Assembly (NCBI RefSeq): GCF_001984065.1
Contig: NZ_LYVP01000006.1
Coordinates: 62,001-126,000 of the forward strand
Length of the DNA stretch: 64,000 nt
DNA from: Pseudomonas sp. KK4
Lineage (GTDB): Bacteria > Pseudomonadota > Gammaproteobacteria > Pseudomonadales > Pseudomonadaceae
Direction: 5' to 3'
Shown here one piece after another: positions 28,066 through 38,134 of this stretch. The notes beneath the pieces are model-generated. The model searched no databases. It saw only the letters and a program-made list of their open reading frames with translations, and had not been told where the DNA came from. A program made the position numbers and the translations under genes. Numbering within the stretch: position 1 is the stretch's first letter; each line of letters starts with the position of its first letter.

Positions 28066-28490
28066 TTATGCCCCTTCACCGTGCAAGGTGGCGAGGACTT
28101 TACGGGCACCGCCATGATCACGGTGCTCGCCCAGATAAACGCCTTGCCAGGTCCCTAACGCCAACCGCCCTGCCGAAATCGGCAGACTGAGCTGACAGCC
28201 AAGCACGCTGGCCTTGAAGTGCGCCGGGAGGTCGTCCAGGCCTTCGTCGTTATGCTCATAGCCGTCTGTTCCTTGTGGGATCAGACGATTGAAAAATCGT
28301 TCGAAGTCGCGACGTACCGCCGGATCGGCGTTCTCGTTGATGGTCAACGACGCCGAGGTATGCTGCAGCCACAAATGCAACAGACCGACCCGACACCCTT
28401 GAGTTCAGGCAGGCCAGCGAGTAACTCGTCCGTTACCAGATGAAAGCCCCGGGGCCTGGCCCGCAGGGTAATCAGAGTCTGTTGCCACAT
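28066..28490 (-). pseudogene. YjbQ-family (UPF0047) protein, frameshifted
   Basis: The gene starts MWQQTLITLRARPRGFHLVT at 28490 and reads through PELKG; the frame is then lost and the rest of the protein ([20 protein letters not shown] to the end) continues in another frame from about 28395. One extra G in the GGG run at 28396-28398 would restore a 141-residue product reading [13 protein letters not shown] across the join, the usual YjbQ length. YjbQ proteins have weak thiamine-phosphate synthase activity. Everything else is intact, so this is either a recent inactivating mutation or a sequencing error. The downstream half has no ribosome binding site of its own. Confidence 0.85.
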
Positions 28491-28667
28491 ACAGTTCTCC
28501 GCACGTTCGGGGCGCATTCTAGCGCGCTCTGGGAAAAAACAAAGGCCCTAATATTGCTTCGATCGCGTCAGCCATCGACCGTGCCAGAACCGCCCTCGTA
28601 AACGTTCAAAAAGCGGTCAGAAAAAACCTTTCAGCCACCCTTCAATGACAAATCGCAGGCAAAAAAA

Positions 28668-28692
28668 TGCCCGGCAAGCCGGGCAAGTTTTT
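28668..28692 (-). terminator. intrinsic terminator of glnK-amtB
   Basis: TGCCCGGC and GCCGGGCA form a perfect stem with a two-base loop, followed on the minus strand by seven T. It lies about 13 bases past the amtB stop. Confidence 0.9.
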
Positions 28693-28704
28693 ACATGCGC
28701 GCGC

Positions 28705-30042
28705 TTACAAGTTGTAGCCGCGTTCGTTGTGAAGCGCCAGATCGATACCGACAGCCTCTTCTTCTTCAGTGACGCGCAGACCCATCACAGCATCGAGCAC
28801 CTTGAGAATGATGTAGGTGACGATCGCGGTGTAGATCACCGTGAAGCCCACGCCTTTGCACTGGATCCACACTTGTGCGGCGATGTCGGTCACGGTGCCG
28901 AAGCCACCCAGGGACGGTGCAGCGAACACACCGGTCAGGATCGCGCCGAGGATACCGCCGATACCGTGCACGCCGAAGGCATCCAGGGAGTCGTCATAGC
29001 CAAGTTTGCGTTTGAGGGTGGTGGCGCAGAAGAAGCACACCACGCCCGCCGCCAGGCCGATCACCAGTGCGCCCATCGGGCCCACGGTACCGGCGGCCGG
29101 AGTAATCGCGACCAGACCGGCAACTACACCCGAAGCGATGCCCAGTGCGCTAGGTTTGCCGTGGGTGATCCACTCAGCGAACATCCAGCCCAGTGCAGCA
29201 GCGGCGGTAGCGATCTGGGTCACCAGCATCGCCATGCCGGCGGTGCCGTTGGCGGCTGCAGCGGAGCCGGCGTTGAAGCCGAACCAGCCGACCCACAGCA
29301 TCGCCGCGCCCATCAGGGTGTAGCCGAGGTTGTGTGGAGCCATCGGGGTGGTCGGGAAGCCTTTGCGCTTGCCGAGCACGATGCACGCTACCAGACCGGC
29401 GATACCGGCGTTGATGTGCACCACGGTGCCGCCAGCGAAGTCCAGTACACCCCAGTCCCACAACAGGCCGCCGTTACCGGACCAGACCATGTGCGCAATC
29501 GGTGCGTAAACCAGGGTGAACCAGACGCCCATGAAGATCAGCATCGCGGAGAACTTCATGCGCTCGGCGAAGGCACCGACGATCAGCGCCGGGGTGATGA
29601 TGGCGAAGGTCATCTGGAAGGTGATGAACACTGCTTCAGGGAACAGCGCCGCCGGGCCGGTCAGGCTGGCTGGCGTGACACCGGCGAGGAAGGCCTTGCC
29701 CATGCCACCGAAGAACGAATTGAAGTTGACGACGCCCTGCTCCATGCCGGTGGTGTCGAACGCGATGCTGTAGCCATAAATGACCCACAGGACGCTGATC
29801 AGGCCGGTAATGGCGAAGCACTGCATCATCACGGAAAGAATGTTTTTCGACCGAACCATGCCGCCGTAGAACAGCGCAAGGCCGGGAATGGTCATGAACA
29901 GCACGAGAGCTGTCGAGGTCAGCATCCAGGCGGTGTCGCCGGAATTGAGGACTGGGGCCGCCACTTCGTCTGCCGCCATGGCCAGGCTGGGCATTACGAG
30001 GGACAACAGGGCTCCTAGCCCTGCGAATTTACGCAGAGTCAT
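28705..30042 (-). CDS. amtB: ammonium transporter AmtB
   Basis: A 445-residue inner-membrane ammonium channel. A cleavable signal peptide (about 1-23, ending LAMA) precedes about eleven membrane helices. Family motifs include DTAWMLTSTALVLFMTIPGLALFYGG, DFAGGTVVHINAGIAGLVA (containing one of the twin pore histidines) and VHGIGGILGAILTGVFA (the other). It follows glnK by 35 bases; the PII protein GlnK plugs AmtB when nitrogen is plentiful. Confidence 0.97.
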   Translation of the reverse strand: MTLRKFAGLGALLSLVMPSLAMAADEVAAPVLNSGDTAWMLTSTALVLFMTIPGLALFYGGMVRSKNILSVMMQCFAITGLISVLWVIYGYSIAFDTTGMEQGVVNFNSFFGGMGKAFLAGVTPASLTGPAALFPEAVFITFQMTFAIITPALIVGAFAERMKFSAMLIFMGVWFTLVYAPIAHMVWSGNGGLLWDWGVLDFAGGTVVHINAGIAGLVACIVLGKRKGFPTTPMAPHNLGYTLMGAAMLWVGWFGFNAGSAAAANGTAGMAMLVTQIATAAAALGWMFAEWITHGKPSALGIASGVVAGLVAITPAAGTVGPMGALVIGLAAGVVCFFCATTLKRKLGYDDSLDAFGVHGIGGILGAILTGVFAAPSLGGFGTVTDIAAQVWIQCKGVGFTVIYTAIVTYIILKVLDAVMGLRVTEEEEAVGIDLALHNERGYNL

Positions 30043-30077
30043 ATTGTTTTCTCCTGGGGCGTTGGGTTTGTGGCGGC

Positions 30078-30835
<758 letters not shown>

Positions 30836-31096
30836 ATGCTCGCGCCCAAAGACTTCCTCGACGCCCTGACCGGCACCGCTTCCCGCCTCTTCAGCGGCGA
30901 CACTCCTTTGCCAAAAGCCGAAATCGAAAGCCAGTTCAAGGCCCTGCTGCAGAGCGCCTTCAGCAAACTCGATCTGGTCAGCCGGGAAGAGTTCGATAGC
31001 CAGATGGTCGTACTGGCTCGTACCCGGGCGCGGCTGGAGGCACTTGAGGCCAAAGTGGCGCAGATGGAAGCGAAGCTGACTCCACCAGCCGAGTAA
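30836..31096 (+). CDS. ubiK: UbiK, ubiquinone biosynthesis accessory factor
   Basis: An 86-residue protein of the UbiK/YqiC (BMFP) family. An amphipathic N-terminal part (MLAPKDFLDALTGTASRLFSG) associates with membranes, and a C-terminal coiled coil (about 50-82; REEFDSQMVVLARTRARLEALEAKVAQMEAKL) forms trimers. It assists the Ubi complex with UbiJ. The position between glnK and yifB matches other pseudomonads. Confidence 0.93.
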   Translation: MLAPKDFLDALTGTASRLFSGDTPLPKAEIESQFKALLQSAFSKLDLVSREEFDSQMVVLARTRARLEALEAKVAQMEAKLTPPAE

Positions 31097-31110
31097 ACAC
31101 CGCTAATCCT

Positions 31111-31133
31111 TGTGGGAGCAGGCTTGTTCGCGA
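31111..31133 (+). repeat. single degenerate REP
   Basis: TGTGGGAGCAGGCTTGTTCG differs from the main REP at two positions and has no facing partner nearby. It follows ubiK. Confidence 0.75.
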
Positions 31134-31342
31134 TTGAAGGTCGATTGCAGATTTAGTCAGAACCCGGGCGTGGTGTTCAGGTGGATCGATAACATCCGGC
31201 AAGACACTCCATGCTCTTTCACCGAACTCCTTCAGCTTTATCAGCACGGTCCTACAAAGTGCGGTTCTCAAGCCTAATTTATCGGCCCTCAGCCTTTTCT
31301 TTACGCTTTTCGTCTTGTTATTCCCAGCCACAGGAGGTTTCC

Positions 31343-31513
31343 ATGACTCAAAAAAAACGAAAAGCCAAATTGCTACTCCTCGTTCAATATCATGCTGAGG
31401 CGCTTCGGCTAGGCGGCAACATTTCATCCAATCAACAAAGATTTCTAGATGTCGCGGCGTCTCACGGCAAAGACCTTGAACCGGCGGGGCTGCTTGCTGG
31501 TAGAAGAGCCTGA
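31343..31513 (+). CDS. orphan 56-residue basic small protein
   Basis: A small basic protein, MTQKKRKAKLLLLVQYHAEA..., that I do not recognise. The N-terminus is lysine-rich (KKRKAK) and the next 35 residues could form one amphipathic helix and a short loop. It has a near-ideal ribosome binding site (CAGGAGGTTTCC before ATG) and a strong intrinsic terminator 15 bases past its stop, so it looks like a complete one-gene unit. Base composition is lower in GC than the neighbours, suggesting acquisition or weak codon selection. Nothing nearby hints at its function. Confidence 0.65.
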   Translation: MTQKKRKAKLLLLVQYHAEALRLGGNISSNQQRFLDVAASHGKDLEPAGLLAGRRA

Positions 31514-31527
31514 AACTGCCTGCTGAT

Positions 31528-31550
31528 AACCGCCGCGATGGCGGTTTTTT
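31528..31550 (+). terminator. intrinsic terminator of the small-protein gene
   Basis: AACCGCC and GGCGGTT form a seven-base-pair stem around GCGAT, followed by a run of six T including the last stem bases. It lies just past the 56-residue small-protein gene. Confidence 0.88.
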
Positions 31551-31686
31551 CTGTCCGCGTGTCTGATGTTGAACTTGCAACATCTCGCGAAAATTCACGA
31601 TCCCTCCCGCCACGCGAAATCCTCCTCTCCCGTCTACCCTTCAAAAACCCGCAGGAAGCGGCCCCCGTACAACTCAAGGAACGACC

Positions 31687-33180
31687 ATGTCCCTCTCCAT
31701 CGTCCACAGCCGCGCCCAGATTGGCGTGGATGCACCCGCTGTCACTGTTGAAGTCCATCTGGCCAATGGTTTGCCTTCGCTGACCATGGTCGGCCTGCCC
31801 GAAGCGGCGGTGAAGGAGAGTAAGGATCGGGTGCGCAGTGCGATCATCAATTCGGGGCTGCAGTTTCCGGCGCGGCGGATCACCTTGAATCTGGCGCCGG
31901 CGGATTTGCCCAAGGATGGCGGGCGGTTCGATCTGGCGATTGCGTTGGGAATTCTGTCGGCCAGCGTGCAGGTGCCGACCCTGACGCTCGATGACATGGA
32001 GTGTCTGGGTGAACTGGCGCTGTCAGGTGCGGTGCGCGCCGTGCGGGGTGTGTTGCCGGCGGCTCTCGCAGCGCGCAAGGCCGGGCGCTGGTTGATGGTG
32101 CCGCGGGCGAACGCTGAAGAGGCGTGCCTGGCGTCAGGGCTGAAGGTGATCGCGGTGGATCATCTGCTACAGGCAGTGGCCCACTTGAATGGACACACGC
32201 CCGTTGAGCCCTATGTGTCCGATGGGTTGATGCACGCCAGCAAACCCTACCCGGACCTGAACGAAGTGCAGGGTCAGTTGGCGGCCAAACGCGCACTGCT
32301 GATCGCGGCGGCAGGCGCGCACAATCTGCTGCTCAGCGGGCCGCCGGGAACGGGCAAGACGTTGTTGGCGAGCCGCCTGCCGGGTTTGTTGCCGCCGCTG
32401 GCCGAGAGTGAAGCGCTGGAGGTGGCGGCGATTCAATCGGTCGCCAGTTGTGCGCCACTGAGCCACTGGCCACAGCGGCCGTTTCGCCAGCCCCATCACT
32501 CGGCTTCGGGGCCCGCGCTGGTAGGCGGCGGCTCGAAACCACAACCGGGTGAGATAACCCTGGCCCACCACGGCGTGCTGTTTCTGGACGAGCTCCCGGA
32601 ATTTGATCGCAAGGTATTGGAGGTGCTCAGGGAACCACTGGAGTCCGGGTACATCGTGATTTCGCGGGCGAAGGATCGCGTGCGATTCCCGGCGCGTTTC
32701 CAGTTGGTAGCGGCGATGAATCCGTGCCCCTGTGGATATCTTGGCGAGCCCACTGGTCGCTGCTCTTGCACGCCGGACATGGTCCAGCGCTATAGAAACA
32801 AGCTGTCAGGACCGCTGCTGGATCGCATCGACTTGCACCTGACTGTAGCCCGGGAAGCCACCGCGCTTAACCCGGCGACAAAACCCGGAGAAGACAGCGC
32901 CAGTGCCGCAGCCCTGGTCGCTGAAGCTCGCGAGCGTCAGCAAAAGCGCCAGGGCTGCGCCAACGCTTTTCTGGATCTGCCGGGACTGCGGCGACACTGC
33001 AAGTTAGCCACCGCCGATGAGCATTGGCTGGAAACGGCGTGCGAGCGATTGACCCTGTCGTTGAGGTCGGCCCATCGATTACTCAAGGTTGCGCGCACCT
33101 TGGCAGACCTTGAACAGGCTGATGGCATTACCCGGGAGCATTTGGCGGAGGCATTGCAGTATCGGCCGGCGACGCAGTGA
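31687..33180 (+). CDS. YifB/ComM family AAA+ Mg-chelatase-like ATPase
   Basis: A 497-residue protein of the YifB/ComM family. An N-terminal Lon-protease-like fold domain (about 1-170; MSLSIVHSRAQIGVDAPAVTVEVHL, VGLPEAAVKESKDRVRSAI) is followed by an AAA+ domain with Walker A GPPGTGKTLLASRLPG (about 219-228) and Walker B LFLDELPEFDRKVLEVLREPLE, and a C-terminal helical domain. ComM homologues are hexameric helicases that extend branch migration during natural transformation. The position after ubiK is the usual one. The start has AAGGAACG upstream. Confidence 0.94.
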   Translation: MSLSIVHSRAQIGVDAPAVTVEVHLANGLPSLTMVGLPEAAVKESKDRVRSAIINSGLQFPARRITLNLAPADLPKDGGRFDLAIALGILSASVQVPTLTLDDMECLGELALSGAVRAVRGVLPAALAARKAGRWLMVPRANAEEACLASGLKVIAVDHLLQAVAHLNGHTPVEPYVSDGLMHASKPYPDLNEVQGQLAAKRALLIAAAGAHNLLLSGPPGTGKTLLASRLPGLLPPLAESEALEVAAIQSVASCAPLSHWPQRPFRQPHHSASGPALVGGGSKPQPGEITLAHHGVLFLDELPEFDRKVLEVLREPLESGYIVISRAKDRVRFPARFQLVAAMNPCPCGYLGEPTGRCSCTPDMVQRYRNKLSGPLLDRIDLHLTVAREATALNPATKPGEDSASAAALVAEARERQQKRQGCANAFLDLPGLRRHCKLATADEHWLETACERLTLSLRSAHRLLKVARTLADLEQADGITREHLAEALQYRPATQ

Positions 33181-33203
33181 ACGTGCTGGAACCGAGTCGA
33201 CCC

Positions 33204-33374
33204 ATTCGCGAGCAAGCCCGCTCCCACAGGTTTTGTGCCGTACGCCGCTCCAAATGTGGGAGTCAACGATGATGCGGGAAACCTGATACCCCGCGGTGTT
33301 CCGGCGTTCATCGCGAGCAAGCTCGCTACTACAGGGGAACGCATTCCAATGTGGGAGCGGGCTTGCTCGCGAAG
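33204..33374. repeat. chimeric REP cluster at a convergent gene end
   Basis: The outer pair (33204-33227 and 33348-33374) is the main REP family in opposite orientation. Between them lies a second element: GTGGGAGTCAACGATGATGC, then a region with CCCCGCGGTGTT, ending in ATCGCGAGCAAGCTCGCTACTACAGGGG. The inner part matches the core and right arm of the different repeat at 44863-44970. It sits between yifB and the chemoreceptor gene. Confidence 0.85.
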
Positions 33375-33391
33375 GCTATTTGCGCGGCACC

Positions 33392-35368
33392 TCAACGAAA
33401 CCGATCAACCTCGGCCCGCAAATCCGCCGCCAGCTTCTCCAGCTCTTTAGCCGTAATCGCCAGGTTGGACACCACTTCACGCTGCTCGCTATTGGCCAAC
33501 GCAATACTTTGCAGATTGCTGCTGAGCAAGGTCGCCGTGCTGCTCTGTTCCTGAGTCGCCGTGGTAATCGCGGCAAACTGCTGACCCGCCGAACGGCTCT
33601 GCTCGTCGATCCGCGCCAATGCCGCGGCAACGTTTGCGTTGCGCGACAGGCCTTCCTGCATCAGCACATTGCCCTGCTCCATGGTGCTGATAGCGTTGCC
33701 GGTCTCCTGCTGAATGCTTTGGATCATGCTGGAAATTTCGTCGGTGGCTTCGCGGGTACGAGACGCCAGGTTGCGCACCTCATCGGCCACCACGGCAAAA
33801 CCACGGCCCTGCTCGCCGGCCCGGGCCGCTTCGATGGCGGCATTGAGCGCCAGCAGGTTGGTTTGCTCGGCGATCGAGGTAATCACCCCGACAATGCCGC
33901 CGATTTCCTGAGAGCGCTGACCCAGGGTGTTGATCACCGTCGCGGTGCTGTTCAAGGCACCGGCGATCTGCTCCAGCGACGACGACGCTTCGTCCATGGA
34001 CGTGCGGCCGATTTGTGTCTGCTGGGCGTTTTCCTGGGCCAGGCGCTGGGTGTTGCCCATGTTGTCGGCGATGTTCAACGAGGTGGCGCTGAACTCTTCC
34101 ACGGCCCCGGCCATGCTGGTGATTTCCCCCGACTGCTGCTCCATCCCCTCATAGGCGCCACCGGACAGACCGGACAAGGCCTGGGCACGGCTGTTGACCT
34201 CCAGCGAGGCATTGCGGATGTGCTCGACCATGGTCGACAGCGCCTGGCTCATCTGGTTGAAGGCGCGGCCCAACTGACCGATTTCGTCGTTGCTGGACAC
34301 GTTCAAGCGCACGCTCAAATCACCAGCGCCCAAGGCTTCGGCCTGACGCACCAGATCCCCCAGCGGCGCCAGTTTGCTGCGCAACAGCCACACTGCCGAA
34401 CCGACGGCCAGCAACATCGCCAGCAAACTGCCGATGGCCAATTGAATACCGACGCTCCAGGTGACGGCGCTGATTTCGGCTTTGGGCATGCTCGCCACCA
34501 CCGACCACGGGCCACCTTCGAATGGCACGGCCACGCTATAGAATTCTTCGGACGTGTCGCTCCAGAAATCGCCCTTGCCGGGCGTTTTCGCCAGCTCGAC
34601 AATTTCCGGGACGGCTTGATCCAACGCCTCTACACCGGCAATCGGCACCAGCCATTTGTTCTGCTCATCCAGCAGCGCCAGGGAACCGGTCTGGCCGATA
34701 CGGAAACGCTTGAGGTTTTCGAATTGGGCTTTCTGCGCGTCGGTGTAATCGAACCCTACGTACAACACCGCAAACACCTTACCGCTGCTATCACGCACCG
34801 GGGTGTACTGCGACATGTAGAAGCGCTCGAACAGCAGAGACCGTCCAACGAAACTCTGCCCCGACATCAAACGGGCATAGGCCGGGTTCGCATGATCGAG
34901 CACCGTGCCGATGGCGCGGCTGCCGTCCTGCTTGGTGACGTTGGTGCTGATGCGAATAAAGTCTTCGCCGCTGCGCACGAACACTGTGGCCACGCCCGCG
35001 GTCATTTGCTTGAACTCGTCCACTTCCTTGAAGTTGTTGTTCAGCACTTCGCTGCCCAGCTGCAAGCCAGGCGTCTGGGTGCCCGCCACGGTCACCGGCT
35101 CATCCGGGTGCACGGTCAGGCCTGCGCTGAATCGCTTTTCGAACAGCCCCGCCAGGCGCTGGGTGCTTTCACGCAAGGTGCCGTGAAAGGTGCTCAACTG
35201 ATCGGCCAGCAACCGGGCTTCACTGGCCAGGTGCTCTTCGCGGGTGGCGAGGTTGGCGGTGTCCAGCGAGCGCAAGGCGAACAAGGTACTGCCGGTGATG
35301 ACAATCGCCAGTATCACGGCGAGCGCAAGACCAAGCTGTGAAGCGATCCGGGCACGAGGTTGAGACAT
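33392..35368 (-). CDS. methyl-accepting chemotaxis protein with Cache sensor domain
   Basis: A 658-residue chemoreceptor. Membrane helices are at about 11-33 and 304-329. Between them is a large periplasmic Cache-type sensor (Cache3-Cache2 like; [33 protein letters not shown]...[35 protein letters not shown]). A HAMP domain follows (330-382), then the signalling domain with the tip motif near [31 protein letters not shown]. The ligand cannot be deduced; Cache3-Cache2 domains often bind small organic acids. A strong ribosome binding site (AGGAGCTGTC) precedes the ATG. Confidence 0.93.
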   Translation of the reverse strand: MSQPRARIASQLGLALAVILAIVITGSTLFALRSLDTANLATREEHLASEARLLADQLSTFHGTLRESTQRLAGLFEKRFSAGLTVHPDEPVTVAGTQTPGLQLGSEVLNNNFKEVDEFKQMTAGVATVFVRSGEDFIRISTNVTKQDGSRAIGTVLDHANPAYARLMSGQSFVGRSLLFERFYMSQYTPVRDSSGKVFAVLYVGFDYTDAQKAQFENLKRFRIGQTGSLALLDEQNKWLVPIAGVEALDQAVPEIVELAKTPGKGDFWSDTSEEFYSVAVPFEGGPWSVVASMPKAEISAVTWSVGIQLAIGSLLAMLLAVGSAVWLLRSKLAPLGDLVRQAEALGAGDLSVRLNVSSNDEIGQLGRAFNQMSQALSTMVEHIRNASLEVNSRAQALSGLSGGAYEGMEQQSGEITSMAGAVEEFSATSLNIADNMGNTQRLAQENAQQTQIGRTSMDEASSSLEQIAGALNSTATVINTLGQRSQEIGGIVGVITSIAEQTNLLALNAAIEAARAGEQGRGFAVVADEVRNLASRTREATDEISSMIQSIQQETGNAISTMEQGNVLMQEGLSRNANVAAALARIDEQSRSAGQQFAAITTATQEQSSTATLLSSNLQSIALANSEQREVVSNLAITAKELEKLAADLRAEVDRFR

Positions 35369-35552
35369 GACAGCTCCTGGCCGAGCAGCCGGATCATCCT
35401 GATCTCGAGCTCACTCAGCAAAATTTCTAATAATGGGAGTAGCGTGAAACCTGCACGAAGGTCCCACGCCAAGATTTTCGGCGGCTGGCGGGAATACTTG
35501 AGTCCCCAACCGGGATAAGGCTTGAGGCCGCCATTGCAGCGGCTTCATCGAT

Positions 35553-36473
35553 TCAGCTCAAATGCACGACATCCGGCAATTCCATGGCCCTCACTTCCCC
35601 CTGCAGAAAGTCGCTGAGGCGGCGCATGCGCTCACCGCCCGGACGGGTTTTCGGCCACACCAGGTAATACTTCTCGCCGCTGGCCACCGCCGTCGGCCAA
35701 GGCAGGCTCAAACGTCCCTGGGCGACGTCTTCGGCCACCATCAACAGGTCACCCATGGACACACCGTAACCCCGTGCAGCGGCGATCATGCCCAGCTCCA
35801 GGGTGTCGAACACCTGCCCGCCCCTGAGCGACACCTGATCAGCCAGTCCCATGCGCTCCAACCAATTGCGCCAGTCGCGCCGGTCTGGCGTCGGGTGCAG
35901 CAACTCGGTGTTGGCCAGGCGCTTGGCATCCCAGGGTTGAGCGCTCGGCAAGTTGGGCGCGCCTACGGGGATCAACTCTTCGGGGAACAGGTAACTCGCC
36001 TCCCAGTCCGGTGGGAAATGGCCGTTGCTGAGCAACACCGCACAGTCAAACGGCTCATCGTTGAAGTCGACCGAGTCGACGTCCATCCAGGCGCTGGTCA
36101 ATTGCACTTCGTTGCCCGGCTGCAAATGACGGAAGCGACTCAGGCGCGCCAGCAACCAGCGCATGGTCAGCGTCGACGGGGCTTTCATGCGCAGGATGTC
36201 GTCTTCGGCGCGCAGGGTGTTGCAGGCCCGCTCCAAAGCAGTGAAGCCCTCACGGATGCCCGGCAGCAGCAAACGGGCCGATTCGGTCAGTTGCAGGTTG
36301 CGCCCACTGCGGTGAAACAAGCGACAGGCAAAATGCTCTTCGAGGGTGCGAATATGCCGGCTGACCGCACTTTGGGTGATGGACAGCTCTTCGGCAGCAC
36401 GGGTGAACGAGCTGTGCCGCGCGGCCGCTTCGAATGCGCGCAGGGCATACAAGGGAGGAAGACGACGTGACAT
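35553..36473 (-). CDS. LysR family transcriptional regulator
   Basis: A 306-residue LysR regulator. The N-terminal winged helix-turn-helix is LRAFEAAARHSSFTRAAEELSITQSAVSRHIRTLEEHF (about 8-45); the rest is the effector-binding domain. Wording matches the GcvA/AmpR subgroup. The start at 36473 is set by TAGGAG about ten bases upstream; a longer in-frame start would place that site inside the coding region. It is divergent from a MATE transporter gene it may control. Confidence 0.93.
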   Translation of the reverse strand: MSRRLPPLYALRAFEAAARHSSFTRAAEELSITQSAVSRHIRTLEEHFACRLFHRSGRNLQLTESARLLLPGIREGFTALERACNTLRAEDDILRMKAPSTLTMRWLLARLSRFRHLQPGNEVQLTSAWMDVDSVDFNDEPFDCAVLLSNGHFPPDWEASYLFPEELIPVGAPNLPSAQPWDAKRLANTELLHPTPDRRDWRNWLERMGLADQVSLRGGQVFDTLELGMIAAARGYGVSMGDLLMVAEDVAQGRLSLPWPTAVASGEKYYLVWPKTRPGGERMRRLSDFLQGEVRAMELPDVVHLS

Positions 36474-36625
36474 CGGGAAAGCTCCTACCGCGGAATTCAA
36501 TCACCCTATCAGAAATTTCCTTGCATGAGTTTGACTCATGCCACCCATCCTTTTTATCCCTTTGTGCAAACCCCGCAGAGCGCCGAGAATCAACACTTTC
36601 CCATTCATATTGACCGTCGAGCGTG

Positions 36626-38026
36626 ATGACCATGCAGCATCCGGCACGTACTGAACTCTGGGCCATTTTGCGGCTGTCGGGGCCGTTGATTGCCTCGCAG
36701 CTGGCGCACATGCTGATGGTCCTCACCGACACCTTGATGATGGCGCGCCTGAGCCCAGAGGCGCTGGCCGGCGGTGGGCTAGGCGCAGCGAGCTACTCGT
36801 TCGTGTCGATTTTCTGCATCGGTGTGATCGCCGCGGTGGGCACGCTGGTGGCGATCCGTCAGGGCGCTGGCGATATCCTCGGCGCCACCCGACTGACCCA
36901 GGCCGGGGTGTGGCTGGCGTGGCTGATGGCGCTGGGCGGTGGGTTGCTGCTGTGGAACCTCAAGCCGGTGTTGCTGCTGTTCGGCCAGACCGAGAGCAAC
37001 GTGCAGGCAGCCGGACAGTTCCTGGTGTTCCTGCCGTTCGCCCTGCCCGGCTACCTGAGTTTCATGGCCTTGCGCGGCTTCACCAGCGCCATCGGCCGGG
37101 CGACGCCGGTGATGGTCATCAGCCTGGGCGGCACGGTGGCCAACTTCCTGCTCAATTACGCGCTGATTACCGGGATGTTCGGCCTGCCCAAACTGGGCCT
37201 GATGGGCATCGGCCTGGTCACCGCGATCGTCGCCAACCTGATGGCGCTGGCCCTGGCGTGGCACATTCGCCGGCACTCGGCTTACAACGCCTACCCGCTG
37301 CGTCAGGGGTTGTTCCAGCTCAACCGGCAATACCTGAAAGAGCTGTGGCGCCTGGGCCTGCCGATCGGTGGCACCTACGCCGTGGAGGTCGGGCTGTTTG
37401 CGTTTGCAGCGCTGTGCATGGGCACCATGGGCAGTACGCAACTGGCGGCGCATCAGATCGCCCTGCAGATCGTCTCGGTGGCGTTCATGGTACCGGCGGG
37501 GATTTCCTATGCGATCACCATGCGCATCGGCCAGCACTATGGCGCCGGGCAACTGCTGGATGCGCGTTTGGCCGGACGGGTCGGCATCGCCTTCGGCGCG
37601 GTGGCCATGCTGTGTTTTGCGATGGTGTTCTGGCTGTTGCCGAATCAGTTGATCGGCCTGTTCCTGGACCACAACGACCCGGCCTTTGGCGACGTCATCC
37701 AACTGGCCGTGAGCCTGCTCGCGGTAGCGGCCTGGTTCGAGCTGTTCGACGGCACGCAAACCATCGCCATGGGCTGCATTCGCGGGCTCAAGGACGCCAA
37801 GACTACGTTCCTGGTGGGGCTTGGCTGCTATTGGCTGATTGGCGCACCGGCGGCCTGGTGGATGGCGTTCCACTTGCAGTGGGGGCCGACGGGTGTCTGG
37901 TGGGGTTTGGCGCTGGGGTTGGCCTGTGCGGCGGTAAGCCTGACGCTGGCGTTCGAGGGGAAGATGAAGCGGATGATTCGGCGGGAGCCGGCGCCGCGGC
38001 ATTACGACGCCGTTCGGGCGCAGTGA
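36626..38026 (+). CDS. MATE family multidrug efflux transporter
   Basis: A 466-residue inner-membrane protein with about twelve helices in two similar halves, as in NorM-type MATE exporters that use proton or sodium gradients. The N-terminal SGPLIASQLAHMLMVLTDTLMMARLSPEALAGGGLGAA block is the MATE signature. Several starts (GTG 36623, ATG 36626, ATG 36632) are possible; none has a strong ribosome binding site. The substrate is unknown. It is divergent from the LysR gene. Confidence 0.92.
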   Translation: MTMQHPARTELWAILRLSGPLIASQLAHMLMVLTDTLMMARLSPEALAGGGLGAASYSFVSIFCIGVIAAVGTLVAIRQGAGDILGATRLTQAGVWLAWLMALGGGLLLWNLKPVLLLFGQTESNVQAAGQFLVFLPFALPGYLSFMALRGFTSAIGRATPVMVISLGGTVANFLLNYALITGMFGLPKLGLMGIGLVTAIVANLMALALAWHIRRHSAYNAYPLRQGLFQLNRQYLKELWRLGLPIGGTYAVEVGLFAFAALCMGTMGSTQLAAHQIALQIVSVAFMVPAGISYAITMRIGQHYGAGQLLDARLAGRVGIAFGAVAMLCFAMVFWLLPNQLIGLFLDHNDPAFGDVIQLAVSLLAVAAWFELFDGTQTIAMGCIRGLKDAKTTFLVGLGCYWLIGAPAAWWMAFHLQWGPTGVWWGLALGLACAAVSLTLAFEGKMKRMIRREPAPRHYDAVRAQ

Positions 38027-38033
38027 TATCTAT

Positions 38034-38122
38034 TGTGGGAGCGGGCTTGCTCGCGAATGCGGTCTGTCAGGCAAATCAGTGTTGACTGACACACCGCATT
38101 CGCGAGCAAGCCCCCTCCCACA
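38034..38122. repeat. REP doublet at a convergent gene end
   Basis: TGTGGGAGCGGGCTTGCTCG faces its complement (one arm reads CCCCCTCCCACA, a mismatch) with about 40 bases between, separating the MATE gene from the EAL gene. Confidence 0.92.
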
Positions 38123-38134
38123 TTTCGTCCGCGT

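Noticed and set aside
35444..35518. 24-codon frame (MKPARRSHAKIFGGWREYLS...) with GGGAG upstream between the chemoreceptor and LysR genes
   Set aside because: Too short to separate from chance without conservation data; no terminator of its own was seen.
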